A stretch of DNA of 56,905 nucleotides. It comes from Acidovorax sp. Leaf191. Lineage in GTDB: Bacteria; Pseudomonadota; Gammaproteobacteria; Burkholderiales; Burkholderiaceae_C. Positions 46,099-56,820 of this stretch are shown piece by piece. Position numbers and translations under genes: made by a program. The notes beneath the pieces are model-generated. The model saw nothing but the letters and a program-made list of their open reading frames with translations. It did not search any database and was not told the DNA's origin. The stretch covers positions 1-56,905 of the forward strand of contig NZ_LMPT01000003.1 in NCBI RefSeq assembly GCF_001424425.1. Reading direction: 5' to 3'. The number at the start of each line of letters is the position of its first letter. Positions within the stretch are counted from its first letter, which is position 1.

Positions 46099-47781
46099 TC
46101 ACACGCGGCGGCGATGGCTTTGCTTGGTGCGGTACATCGCCGCATCCGCGTTGGCCAGCAGGGTGTGCGCGTCTTGCGCATCGCGCGGGAACAGGCTCAC
46201 GCCGATGCTGGGGCGCACGGGCAGCGGGCGGCCCTCGATGCTCAGGGGCACGTGGAAGGCGCGCTCGAGCTTGGCAGCGATCTGCAGCGCTGCGTCTTCG
46301 GAGTCGACGTTCTCGCACAGCACCGTGAACTCATCGCCCGCCAGCCGCGCCACCGTGTCGGACTGGCGCACCGCCCCCACGATGGTGCGGGCTGCAGCCT
46401 GCAGCACCAGGTCGCCCACCGCATGGCCGTGCGCGTCGTTGATGCGCTTGAACTCATCGAGGTCCACGAACAGCAGCGCGCAGGCGCGGCCGCTGCGGCG
46501 CGACAGCTCCAGCGCCTGGGCCAGGCGCTGCTCGAACATGCGGCGGTTGGGCAGGCCGGTGAGCGCATCGTGGTGGGCCAGGTGGGCCATGGCGTCGCGG
46601 CTGGCGTTCAGCTCGGTGATCTGGCGGCCGATCTGCTGCTCCATGTCGTGAAAGCTGCGCGCCAGCTCGCCGATCTCGTCCTTGCGCTGCAGCGGCAGGT
46701 CGCTGTGGGGCCGGCCCTGCGAAAACGCCTGCGCGGCACGCACCATGGCTTGCAGCGGCTGCGTGACCAGGCGCGACACCCCTGCGGCCAGCAGCACGCC
46801 CACCGCGCTGAGCACCAGCAGGATCTTGAACACGCTGCGGCCGAGCTCCAGCACCTCGCCCTGCACCGCAGCCAGCGGCTGCGACAGCCCCACCACCATG
46901 AACCGGCCCTCACCCTCCCGCCCGAACGGCATGCGCACGAACGAGAACGCGCGCGCCTCCTCGTCGTCGGTGGCCGGCTGGCTGAACACGGCCTCCGTGC
47001 GGGCGCCGCTGATCAGCGGGGCGGCGGCCGCAAAGGTGTCCTGCACCAGAATGCGCTGCCCGCGGTCGAAGCCGAAGGCCTGGGTGGCATCCGGGTGCAC
47101 CAGAAAGTCGCCCCAGCGGTTGCTCAGGAAGAAGCCATACGGCGCGGGCAGCGCTGCATGGAAGCTCTGCAAGAACCGCTGCGCCGCCACCCGCACCACC
47201 ACCACGCCCCGCACCTGGCCCCCGCGCACCACCGGCGAGGCCATGCTGAAGACCGGCAGCGCCTCGGCATCGTCAGCGCCTTCGTGGTTGATGCCGAACT
47301 CCGACACATACACCTCGCCCGCGCCCAGCGCCAGGGTTTCAAACACGAAGGGGAAGTGCGCCTTCTCCTGCAGCTCGTCGTCGCCAGCGCGTATCCAGGC
47401 GTCCCCCTTGCGGTCGATGCGCACCTGCTCGAGGCCATAGTCCTGCGCCGCGATGAAGCGGATCTGCAGGTAGCTGGGGTGGGTGATCAGACTGGCGCGG
47501 AACACGTCGGCCAGCACGTTGCGGTCCTGCTCGATGCTGGCCACGCTGGCCAGGAAGGCGGCGTCCCGCGCCACTGCGCCGAAGCCCGCCTGCAGGTGCC
47601 GCGCCAGCACCTGCGTGGTGGCCAGCAGCGCCTGCTCCGCCCGCCCCTGCAGGCGCGTGCGGCTGGACTCGAAGGTGTAGTAGCCCGCCAGCAGCGCGGC
47701 CAGCACGCTGAAGGACGCGAGCAGCACGGCCAGGCGCAGCGCAATGCCCCAGGTCACGCCGCGGCTGTGGGGCGACGCCAT
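46099..47781 (-). CDS. Membrane diguanylate cyclase with periplasmic sensor
   Basis: A 560-residue protein: transmembrane helix 1 (about 13-35), a periplasmic domain (about 36-300) of double-Cache appearance (FRASLITHPSYLQIRFIAAQD, ALPVFSMASPVVRGGQVRGVVVVRV), transmembrane helix 2 (about 312-332), HAMP, then GGDEF (about 395-555). The active site reads AGDEF rather than GGDEF; AGDEF enzymes are often active. HDALTGLPNRRMFE and FVDLDEFKRINDAHGHAVGD are intact. GAGGT eight bases upstream fixes the ATG at 47781, two bases after the stop of the binding-protein gene. The two are surely co-expressed. Confidence 0.94.
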   Translation of the reverse strand: MASPHSRGVTWGIALRLAVLLASFSVLAALLAGYYTFESSRTRLQGRAEQALLATTQVLARHLQAGFGAVARDAAFLASVASIEQDRNVLADVFRASLITHPSYLQIRFIAAQDYGLEQVRIDRKGDAWIRAGDDELQEKAHFPFVFETLALGAGEVYVSEFGINHEGADDAEALPVFSMASPVVRGGQVRGVVVVRVAAQRFLQSFHAALPAPYGFFLSNRWGDFLVHPDATQAFGFDRGQRILVQDTFAAAAPLISGARTEAVFSQPATDDEEARAFSFVRMPFGREGEGRFMVVGLSQPLAAVQGEVLELGRSVFKILLVLSAVGVLLAAGVSRLVTQPLQAMVRAAQAFSQGRPHSDLPLQRKDEIGELARSFHDMEQQIGRQITELNASRDAMAHLAHHDALTGLPNRRMFEQRLAQALELSRRSGRACALLFVDLDEFKRINDAHGHAVGDLVLQAAARTIVGAVRQSDTVARLAGDEFTVLCENVDSEDAALQIAAKLERAFHVPLSIEGRPLPVRPSIGVSLFPRDAQDAHTLLANADAAMYRTKQSHRRRV

Positions 47782-47783
47782 CG

Positions 47784-48878
47784 TCAGAACCTCGCGGGCC
47801 GGTCGCCCGACAGGATGCGCCGCCACAGCTGCGCGCGGCGGGCTTCGTCCTCCACCGGCTCCAGCCACACGATGGCGCCGGCCGGCGCATCGCCCGACAG
47901 CGCGGGCGGCTCCTCCAGCGTGTTGGCCAGGCCCTGGCGCCGCGTGAGCTCGTGGCTTACGGCCGGCTCGAGCATGTAGTCGATCCACTGCGCCGCCAAG
48001 CCCGCCTGCCTGGAGCGGCGGGTGATGGCCCAGCAGTCGAGCCAGGCCAGCGCCCCCTCGCGCGGCACCACGTAGCCCACGTCCAGCCCCGCGTCGCGCA
48101 ATTGCTTGAGCTGCTGCTGGCCGTAGTTGGCATGCATGACCGCGATGCGGTGCTTGCGAAACAGCTCCAGCGATTCTTCCGGCAGGCTGTAGAACGAGCG
48201 CACGTTGCGCCGCAGCGCCACCAGGTCCCGGGCCAGCGGGCCGAACTGGCTGGCGGCGATGTGAAACGGCGGCAGCCCCCGGTACATGGCCGCCAGCGAA
48301 AACCCGTGGCTGCTGCCGTCGAACGCCAGCACCCGGCCGCGCCAGCGCGGGTCCCACAGCACGCCGATGGACTGCGGCGGAGTCGTGAACTGCTGGCGGT
48401 CGTAGATGAGGCCCATCTCCGAATAGGTGTAGGGCATGCCATAGACATCCATGCCCTGGGCCAGGCCAGCGATGGCCTGCAGGTTGCGAAAGCGCGGCAA
48501 CTGGCGCTGGGCGTTGGGGATGTTGCTCAGCGGCAACGGTGCCAGCAGGCGCCGGGCTGCCAGGCGGGCGATTTCCGCCGTGTTGGCGGCCACCAGGTCA
48601 AAGCCCGGTGCGGCCGCGCCGGCCAGCTGGGCCCGCAGGACGTCGTCGGACGCCACCGTGGTGATCTCCACCTTGACCCCGTGGCGCTTCTCGAACGTGG
48701 CCACGATGTCCGGGTCCGCGTAGCCCGGCCAGGCCAGCACGCGCAGCACCGTGGCGGCCCGCGCGGGCACGGGGTGCAGCACCGCAGCGGCCCAAGGCAG
48801 CAGCGCAGCCAGGTCCCTGCGCCGCAGCGCAGAGGTGCTGGACGCGCCGACCGCCCGCCACCGTGCCATTGCCACCAT
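47784..48878 (-). CDS. PotD-like periplasmic solute-binding protein
   Basis: A 364-residue protein with a Tat-like signal (RRRDLAALLPWAAAVLHPVPARA), then a mature domain starting TVLRVLAWPGYADPDIVATFEKRHGVKVEI. This is the typical N-terminus of spermidine/putrescine-binding proteins, with MPYTYSEMGLIYDR and the late MLEPAVSHELTRRQGLANT segments also present. No permease or ATPase gene accompanies it. Instead a membrane diguanylate cyclase gene follows after two bases, so sensing rather than uptake is likely. The ATG at 48878 is preferred over a TTG at 48899. It is divergent from dnaG. Confidence 0.92.
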   Translation of the reverse strand: MVAMARWRAVGASSTSALRRRDLAALLPWAAAVLHPVPARAATVLRVLAWPGYADPDIVATFEKRHGVKVEITTVASDDVLRAQLAGAAAPGFDLVAANTAEIARLAARRLLAPLPLSNIPNAQRQLPRFRNLQAIAGLAQGMDVYGMPYTYSEMGLIYDRQQFTTPPQSIGVLWDPRWRGRVLAFDGSSHGFSLAAMYRGLPPFHIAASQFGPLARDLVALRRNVRSFYSLPEESLELFRKHRIAVMHANYGQQQLKQLRDAGLDVGYVVPREGALAWLDCWAITRRSRQAGLAAQWIDYMLEPAVSHELTRRQGLANTLEEPPALSGDAPAGAIVWLEPVEDEARRAQLWRRILSGDRPARF

Positions 48879-48936
48879 GCCCGAAAGCCTTTTTTGCAAT
48901 ACTTGGTAACAAACAGTTTACGCGGACAATAGGCCG

Positions 48937-51024
48937 GTGACGATCCCCCAGTCTTTCATCCAGGAACTGCTTGCCCGCGTCGATGTGGTCGACATCGTGG
49001 GCCGGTACGTGCAGCTCAAGAAGGGCGGGGCCAATTTCATGGGGCTGTGCCCCTTCCACGGCGAAAAGTCCCCCTCCTTCAGCGTGAGCCCCGCCAAGCA
49101 GTTCTATCACTGCTTTGGCTGCGGCAAGAACGGCAACGCCATCAGCTTTCTGATGGAGCACGCGGGCATGGGCTTCGTCGAGGCGGTGCAGGACCTGGCC
49201 CAGCAAGTGGGCCTGCAGGTGCCCGACGACGATATCTCCCCGCAAGAGAAAGAGCGCGCCGCCGCCGCCCGCCAGAAGCAGGCCACGCTGACCGACGTGC
49301 TCGAGAAAGCGGGCGACGCCTACCGCCGCCAGCTGCGCGAGTCGCAGCGGGCCATCGCCTACTTCAAGGGCCGCGGCGTCTCGGGTGCCATCGCCAAGCG
49401 CTACGGCCTGGGCTATGCGCCCGAGGGCTGGCGCAGCCTGGCCAGCGTGTTCCCCCACTACGACGACCCGCTGCTGGAAGAGAGCGGCCTGGTCATCGTG
49501 GGGGAAGACGGGCAGGACAAACGCTACGACCGCTTTCGCGACCGGGTGATGTTCCCCATCCGCAACGTCAAGGGCGAATGCATCGGCTTTGGCGGGCGCG
49601 TGCTGGGCGACGACAAGCCCAAGTACCTGAATTCGCCAGAGACCCCGGTGTTCCACAAGGGGCGCGAGCTGTACGGCCTGTTCGAGGCCCGCACGCCCAT
49701 CCGCGAGCACGGCTACGCGCTGGTCACCGAGGGCTACATGGACGTGGTGGCGCTGGCGCAGCTGGGCTTTCCGAACGCGGTGGCCACGCTCGGGACGGCC
49801 TGCACGCCCGAGCATGTGCACAAGCTGCTGCGGTTTACCGAATCGGTGGTGTTCAGCTTCGACGGCGACGCCGCCGGCCGGCGCGCGGCGCGCAAGGCGC
49901 TCGATGGCGCCCTGCCCCACGCCACGGACACGCGGAGCATCAAATTCCTGTTCCTGCCGGCCGAGCACGACCCGGACAGCTTCATCCGCGAGCACGGCAC
50001 CGAGGCCTTTGCCAAGCATGTGAGCGAGGCGGTGCCGCTCAGCCGCTTCCTGGTCGAGTCGGCCAGCGACGGCTGCGACCTGGCCACCGCCGAGGGCCGC
50101 GCCCACATGGCCAGCAACGCGCGCCCGCTGTGGTCGGCCCTGCCCGACGGCATCTTGAAGCGCCAGGTGCTGGGCGAGCTGGCGGACCTGACCCAACTGC
50201 GGGCGCAGGACCTGGCGGACCTGTGGGGCCAGGCCACGGCGCGCGAGGCACCGCGGTCATCGCACTCCGGCCACGGCGGCCCCACGGGCGCCGGCAGCGC
50301 GCCGCCCCGGCAGGCCCCTGCGGCCTATGACCACGAGCCGCCCTCCTGGGACGCCCCGCCCGACGCGGGGTCCTGGCCGCCCCAGGGCGAGCCGGCCGGG
50401 GGATACGACGGTGGCTACCAAGGCGGCTACGGTGGCGGTGGCGGTGGCGGCACTGGACAAGGCGGCCAGGGCGGCAGCTACGGCAACAAGCCCCCGTTTC
50501 GCAAGAGCGGCGACTGGAAGGGCAACTGGAAGAAAAGGGACAAGGACGCCCCCTGGCCGCCCCAGCCCCGCCTGCCGCGCACGCCCACCGCCAGCCGCAC
50601 CGACCACGCCGCGCGCCTGCTGCTGTCGCACATGGCGTTTCTGGAAGAGCTGACGCACGACGACCACGCCACCCTGTGCGCGCTGCAGCCGCCCCACGGC
50701 CCGCTGTTCAGCTGGCTGGAGGCGCAGTTCCACGAACACGGCCCCCTGGCCTGGGCGGTGCTGCGCGAGAGCCTGCGCGAGCACGAGTGCGAGGCGCTGG
50801 CCGTGAAGGTGATGACGGGCTCGCACGCCCAGACCGAAGGCGACCTGCAGGAGCTGCGCACGGAACTGCGCGATTTACTGAACCGCATGCAGGTCGAGGA
50901 CATCGAAGAGCAGCAAAAACTGCTGATGCTGCAGGCCGCCACCGACGCGACCGCCCTGGAGCGCTACCGCGAGCTGGAGCACAAACGCAGGGTTTTGCTG
51001 GGCTTGGGGCCGAAGGCCGCTTGA
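48937..51024 (+). CDS. dnaG: DNA primase
   Basis: Makes RNA primers for replication with DnaB helicase. The N-terminal CHC2 zinc finger uses Cys38, His41, Cys59 and Cys62. The catalytic Toprim core shows TEGYMDVVALAQLG and FDGDAAGRRAARKAL. The C-terminal helicase-binding domain lies in the last 150 residues. Between core and C-terminus is a linker rich in Pro, Gly and Tyr (about 440-530). It includes a run of seven Gly and makes the protein 695 residues, against about 580 in E. coli. The start is GTG (TIPQSFIQELL follows). It is directly followed by rpoD. Confidence 0.99.
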   Translation: MTIPQSFIQELLARVDVVDIVGRYVQLKKGGANFMGLCPFHGEKSPSFSVSPAKQFYHCFGCGKNGNAISFLMEHAGMGFVEAVQDLAQQVGLQVPDDDISPQEKERAAAARQKQATLTDVLEKAGDAYRRQLRESQRAIAYFKGRGVSGAIAKRYGLGYAPEGWRSLASVFPHYDDPLLEESGLVIVGEDGQDKRYDRFRDRVMFPIRNVKGECIGFGGRVLGDDKPKYLNSPETPVFHKGRELYGLFEARTPIREHGYALVTEGYMDVVALAQLGFPNAVATLGTACTPEHVHKLLRFTESVVFSFDGDAAGRRAARKALDGALPHATDTRSIKFLFLPAEHDPDSFIREHGTEAFAKHVSEAVPLSRFLVESASDGCDLATAEGRAHMASNARPLWSALPDGILKRQVLGELADLTQLRAQDLADLWGQATAREAPRSSHSGHGGPTGAGSAPPRQAPAAYDHEPPSWDAPPDAGSWPPQGEPAGGYDGGYQGGYGGGGGGGTGQGGQGGSYGNKPPFRKSGDWKGNWKKRDKDAPWPPQPRLPRTPTASRTDHAARLLLSHMAFLEELTHDDHATLCALQPPHGPLFSWLEAQFHEHGPLAWAVLRESLREHECEALAVKVMTGSHAQTEGDLQELRTELRDLLNRMQVEDIEEQQKLLMLQAATDATALERYRELEHKRRVLLGLGPKAA

Positions 51025-51045
51025 AATACCGCCAAGAGGTATAAT
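51021..51045 (+). promoter_or_regulatory. Likely rpoD promoter
   Basis: A perfect -10 hexamer TATAAT at 51040-51045 lies just past dnaG. A TTGAAA at 51021-51026 is only 13 bases upstream, too close for a normal -35, so the -35 is uncertain. It would give a leader of about 230 bases before rpoD. Confidence 0.5.
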
Positions 51046-51281
51046 GTAGGGTTAGTTAGCGGCAAGAGCGACAGCAGCACCTCCGAACCGGGCCACCGTG
51101 ACAAACGCGCACAACCAGCCCAACCATCGCAAGGACTGCACACCAAATGATCGCCCAGACATCTTGCCCCTGAGGGTTCCCCCTCGACCAGCGCATGCCT
51201 TTCGGGGCTCGCTGTGCCACCCGCGCCGGGATCTGTGGCGTTTGCGTTTTCTTTGTGTCCGTTTTTGATTCTGAGGTGCCC

Positions 51282-53654
<2,373 letters not shown>

Positions 53655-53668
53655 CACGGCGCACAAGA

Positions 53669-53687
53669 CGCGGCATTCAATGCCGCG
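53669..53687 (+). terminator. First hairpin after rpoD
   Basis: CGCGGCA, five bases, TGCCGCG: a perfect seven-pair stem 14 bases past the rpoD stop. No T run follows; it stands in tandem with the stronger terminator just below. Confidence 0.55.
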
Positions 53688-53696
53688 ACCCCCTCC

Positions 53697-53730
53697 AAAA
53701 GCCCTGGCCGCATTGCGGCGCAGGGCTTTT
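53697..53730 (+). terminator. Rho-independent terminator of rpoD
   Basis: AAAAGCCCTG pairs perfectly with CAGGGCTTTT, enclosing a second stem GCCGC-ATT-GCGGC with a one-base bulge. The stem ends in TTTT, and a TTTTTT run follows at about 53735-53740. Confidence 0.92.
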
Positions 53731-53799
53731 GCCATTTTTTCTGCTGTTTCACCACAGACCCGCGTTAACCCGGACGCTCTAGACAGCAAAATGACAGCT

Positions 53800-53817
53800 T
53801 GTAACGCGACGATTACA
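53800..53817. promoter_or_regulatory. Inverted repeat upstream of the tctC unit
   Basis: TGTAA, eight bases, TTACA: a small dyad 20 bases before the 42-codon ORF. It could be an operator for a regulator encoded elsewhere. Confidence 0.35.
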
Positions 53818-53837
53818 CACCGCTGAAGGAGACTGTC

Positions 53838-53966
53838 ATGCAGTTCGGCAATCTCCAGGAGCAGGCCTTGTGTCCCGACCCGGATTCCGGTTCAGACACC
53901 TGCCCCCTGTGCATCCTGCGCGTGCCCGTTCAACGACCTGCCACCTTTTTGCGAGACACCGCATGA
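53838..53966 (+). CDS. 42-residue cysteine-containing ORF coupled to tctC
   Basis: ATG seven bases after a strong AAGGAG site, 42 codons, ending in a TGA that overlaps the next ATG (ATGA). The peptide starts MQFGNLQEQALC and contains CPLCILRVP, a CxxC pair with a third Cys upstream; it has no signal peptide or transmembrane helix. The excellent ribosome site and stop-start overlap favour translation, either as a leader peptide controlling tctC or as a small metal- or thiol-binding protein. No family is recognised. Confidence 0.55.
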   Translation: MQFGNLQEQALCPDPDSGSDTCPLCILRVPVQRPATFLRDTA

Positions 53967-54997
53967 CCACATCCTTCAACCGCCGCGACATCCTGGCCCG
54001 GGCTGCTGCAGCCAGCGCTGTCAGCGCCCTGGGCGCCACCCTGGCGCCCGCCGCCTGGGCCCAGGCCGCAGGGGCGGCCGCACGCAGCAGCGCCCATGCC
54101 AAGGCCACCAAGCTGGCCCCCACGCTGCGCATCGTGATCCCGGCCAACCCCGGCGGCGGCTGGGACCAGACAGGCCGTGCGCTGGGCGCCGCCCTGGTGG
54201 GCGTGGGCGCAGCGGACCAGGTCGAGTACGAAAACATCGGCGGCAAGGGCGGCACCATCGGCCTGGCCAAGTACGCTGAAAAATACGGCAACGACGCCAA
54301 CACCCTGCTGATGGGCGGCATGGTGATGGTGGGCGCCGTCGCCCTGCAAAAGCCCGCCGTGGACCTGACCCAGATCCAGCCGCTGGCACGCCTGACCAGC
54401 GACTACCTGGTGGCCGCCGTGGCCGCCAAGTCCCCCATCCAGAACACCAAGGACCTGGCCGAAGCCCTGCGCGCCGACCTGCGGGCGGTGCCCGTGGCCG
54501 GCGGCTCGGCCGGCGGCGTGGACCACATCTTCGCCGGCGTGCTGGCGCGCGCGTCCAAGGCCAACCCCGAGAACCTGGTCTACAAGCCCTTCGCCGGCGG
54601 CTCCGAGGTGGTGGACGCCGTGCTGTCGGGCAGCGCGACCGTCGGCCTGTCGGGCTACAGCGAGTTCAGCGATGCGATCGCCGCCGGCAAGCTGCGCGCC
54701 ATCGGGGTGTCGTCCCGGCGCAGCGTGTTCGGCCTGCCCGCCTTCCGCGAGCAGGGCCTGGACGCGACCATGGCCAACTGGCGCGGCGTGTTCACCGGCA
54801 AGGGTGTGGCAGCCGCACGCACGGCCGAAATGCTCAACGCCGTCGAGGCCGCCACCGGCCATGAATCGTGGCAGCGCACGCTCAAGAACAACCGCTGGGA
54901 CGCCTCCTGGCTCTCGGGCAAGGACCTGGCGGAGTTCATGGAACTGGACCTCACCACCGCCCGCGTGATGGTCTACCTGCTCAAGCTCAAGGCCTGA
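53963..54997 (+). CDS. Bug/TctC-type periplasmic tricarboxylate-binding protein
   Basis: A 344-residue solute receptor of the tripartite tricarboxylate transporter family. A Tat-type signal (SFNRRDILARAAAASAVSAL... AWAQA) leads to the mature domain with IVIPANPGGGWDQTGRALG, VEYENIGGKGGTIGLAKYA and GVSSRRSVFGLPAF segments characteristic of the group. Ligands in the family are citrate-like or other carboxylates. No tctA/tctB permease genes follow, so it is an orphan receptor. It starts inside the stop of the 42-codon ORF. A chemoreceptor gene follows after 48 bases. Confidence 0.95.
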   Translation: MTTSFNRRDILARAAAASAVSALGATLAPAAWAQAAGAAARSSAHAKATKLAPTLRIVIPANPGGGWDQTGRALGAALVGVGAADQVEYENIGGKGGTIGLAKYAEKYGNDANTLLMGGMVMVGAVALQKPAVDLTQIQPLARLTSDYLVAAVAAKSPIQNTKDLAEALRADLRAVPVAGGSAGGVDHIFAGVLARASKANPENLVYKPFAGGSEVVDAVLSGSATVGLSGYSEFSDAIAAGKLRAIGVSSRRSVFGLPAFREQGLDATMANWRGVFTGKGVAAARTAEMLNAVEAATGHESWQRTLKNNRWDASWLSGKDLAEFMELDLTTARVMVYLLKLKA

Positions 54998-55045
54998 ACC
55001 TTGCGGCCCATGGCGAGACCCCCTGCTGATCTCTGGAACTGACCC

Positions 55046-56620
55046 ATGAAGATGTCCAACCACTCCATCGGCGCCCGCATGGCGACGGCGCTCGGCCTGG
55101 TGCTGGCGCTGATGATCGGCGCCGCCCTCTTCGGCATCGCGGCGCTGTACCGCACGCTGGGCACCTACGACACCACGGTGCAGGAACGCGTGGCGCAGGA
55201 GCGCGCCGTGAGCCGCATGGAAAGCGACTTCAAGACGCAGGTGCTGGAGTGGAAGAACACCCTGCTGCGCGGTGAGGACTCGCGCAAGCGCGAGCTGCAC
55301 TGGGCCGCCTTCCAGGCCAGCGAGAAGCGCGTGGCCGATGCCGCCCGGACGCTGGAGCCCCAGTTGGCCGACGCGCAGGAAAAGGCCGCGCTCCAAAAAT
55401 TCACCCAGGCCCACACGCAGATGGCGCAGGGCTACCGCAAGGGCTTCGAAGTGTTCCAGTCGCTGGGCTTCGTGCCGTCCGCGGGCGACGCCGACGTGGC
55501 CGACATCGACCAGGGCCCGGCCAAGCTGCTGACCGAACTGAGCCAGCAGGTGGCGGCCAGCAGCGCGGCCATTGCCCAGCAGGCGGCTGCTGACGCGCGG
55601 CGGGCCCTCGTCAGCAGCCTGGTGGCGCTGGCGCTGGTGACAGCGCTGGGCGCCTGCGCCGGCTGGCTGCTCACCCGCTCGGTGGTGCGCCCGCTGGGCG
55701 TGGCCGTGTCGCTGGCCCACAAGGTGGCGGCGGGCGACCTGACCACCAGCATACGTGTCGAAGGCCGGGACGAACCCGCGAAGCTGCTCGAAGCCCTGCG
55801 CGCCATGCAGGACAACCTGGAGAACGTGGTGGCCGGCGTGCGCAGCAATGCCGAAGGCGTGGCCAGCGCCAGCGCCGAGATCGCCCAGGGCAATGCCGAC
55901 CTGAGCATGCGCACCGAAGAGCAGGCCGCCTCGCTGGACGAGACCTCGTCGTCCATGCAGCAGCTGCAGGCCACGGTGCAGCAGAACGCATCGAACGCAC
56001 AGCGCGCCAACGAACTTGCCCGCAACGGCGCCACCGTCGCGCAGCGCGGCGGCGACGTGGTCACGCAGATGGTGGAAGTGGTCCAGGGCATCCAGGACAG
56101 CTCGCGCCGCATCTCGGACATCATCGGCGTGATCGACGGCATTGCGTTTCAGACCAACATCCTCGCGCTCAATGCCGCGGTGGAGGCCGCACGCGCGGGC
56201 GAACAAGGCCGCGGCTTTGCCGTGGTGGCCAGCGAGGTGCGCAACCTCGCCACGCGCAGCGCCAGCGCTGCGCGCGAGATCAAGGCGCTGATCCAGACCA
56301 GCGTGGAGCGCGTGCAGGCCGGCTCCGACCTGGCGCGCGACGCGGGCACCACCATGGCGGAAGTGGTGTCCTCCATCCGCGAGGTGAGCAGCCTCATGGA
56401 AGAGATCAGCCAGGCCAGCGCCGCGCAGACCTCGGACATGCAGCGCGTGACCCAGGCCATCGTGCGCATGGACGACGTGACGCAGCAGAACGCCGCGCTG
56501 GTGGAAGAAAGCGCCGCCGCCGCCGGCAGCCTGAGCGGCCAGGCCCGCCAGATGGTGGAGGCCGTGGCGGTGTTCCGGGTGCGGCAGCACCACGCGGCGC
56601 TGCCAGGTCCAAAGGCTTGA
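55046..56620 (+). CDS. Methyl-accepting chemotaxis protein
   Basis: A 524-residue transmembrane receptor: helix 1 (about 12-33), a helical periplasmic ligand domain (34-186; [25 protein letters not shown]), helix 2 (about 186-208), HAMP (209-262) and a signalling domain with the tip [20 protein letters not shown] (about 371-390) that binds CheA and CheW. The end ([10 protein letters not shown]) lacks the pentapeptide that tethers CheR/CheB in Tar-type receptors. Ligand is unknown; the adjacent orphan TctC raises the possibility of indirect sensing through a binding protein. Confidence 0.97.
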   Translation: MKMSNHSIGARMATALGLVLALMIGAALFGIAALYRTLGTYDTTVQERVAQERAVSRMESDFKTQVLEWKNTLLRGEDSRKRELHWAAFQASEKRVADAARTLEPQLADAQEKAALQKFTQAHTQMAQGYRKGFEVFQSLGFVPSAGDADVADIDQGPAKLLTELSQQVAASSAAIAQQAAADARRALVSSLVALALVTALGACAGWLLTRSVVRPLGVAVSLAHKVAAGDLTTSIRVEGRDEPAKLLEALRAMQDNLENVVAGVRSNAEGVASASAEIAQGNADLSMRTEEQAASLDETSSSMQQLQATVQQNASNAQRANELARNGATVAQRGGDVVTQMVEVVQGIQDSSRRISDIIGVIDGIAFQTNILALNAAVEAARAGEQGRGFAVVASEVRNLATRSASAAREIKALIQTSVERVQAGSDLARDAGTTMAEVVSSIREVSSLMEEISQASAAQTSDMQRVTQAIVRMDDVTQQNAALVEESAAAAGSLSGQARQMVEAVAVFRVRQHHAALPGPKA

Positions 56621-56706
56621 TATCCGCACGCCGGACCTTTGATACGGTATTGGCAAGGGTGTGGTTGGGGCCTGAGATAGGCCAAGTGTCCTGCCCGCCC
56701 GCCCCC

Positions 56707-56791
56707 ACCCGTTCGGGCTGAGCGTGTCGAAGCCGGGGCAAGACCTCAGCGCAGCCCTTCGACAAGCTCAGGGTGATCGGTTCAGGGGCTG
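56707..56791. repeat. REPIN-like element, copy 1
   Basis: An 85-base unit with two inverted REP arms, CGTTCGGGCTGAGCGTGTCG and CTTCGACAAGCTCAGGGTGA. The arms can pair to form a long cruciform or hairpin. It lies 86 bases after the chemoreceptor stop and may end its transcript. Confidence 0.85.
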
Positions 56792-56820
56792 GGGACGGGC
56801 TGGGATTCACATCCACATCC

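Noticed and set aside
51046..51281. Possible tRNA or riboswitch in the rpoD leader
   Set aside because: No cloverleaf, conserved T-loop or known aptamer pattern could be found by eye.
53930..56656. 908-codon minus-strand frame opposite tctC and the chemoreceptor gene
   Set aside because: Shadow; both plus-strand genes have clear family motifs and starts.
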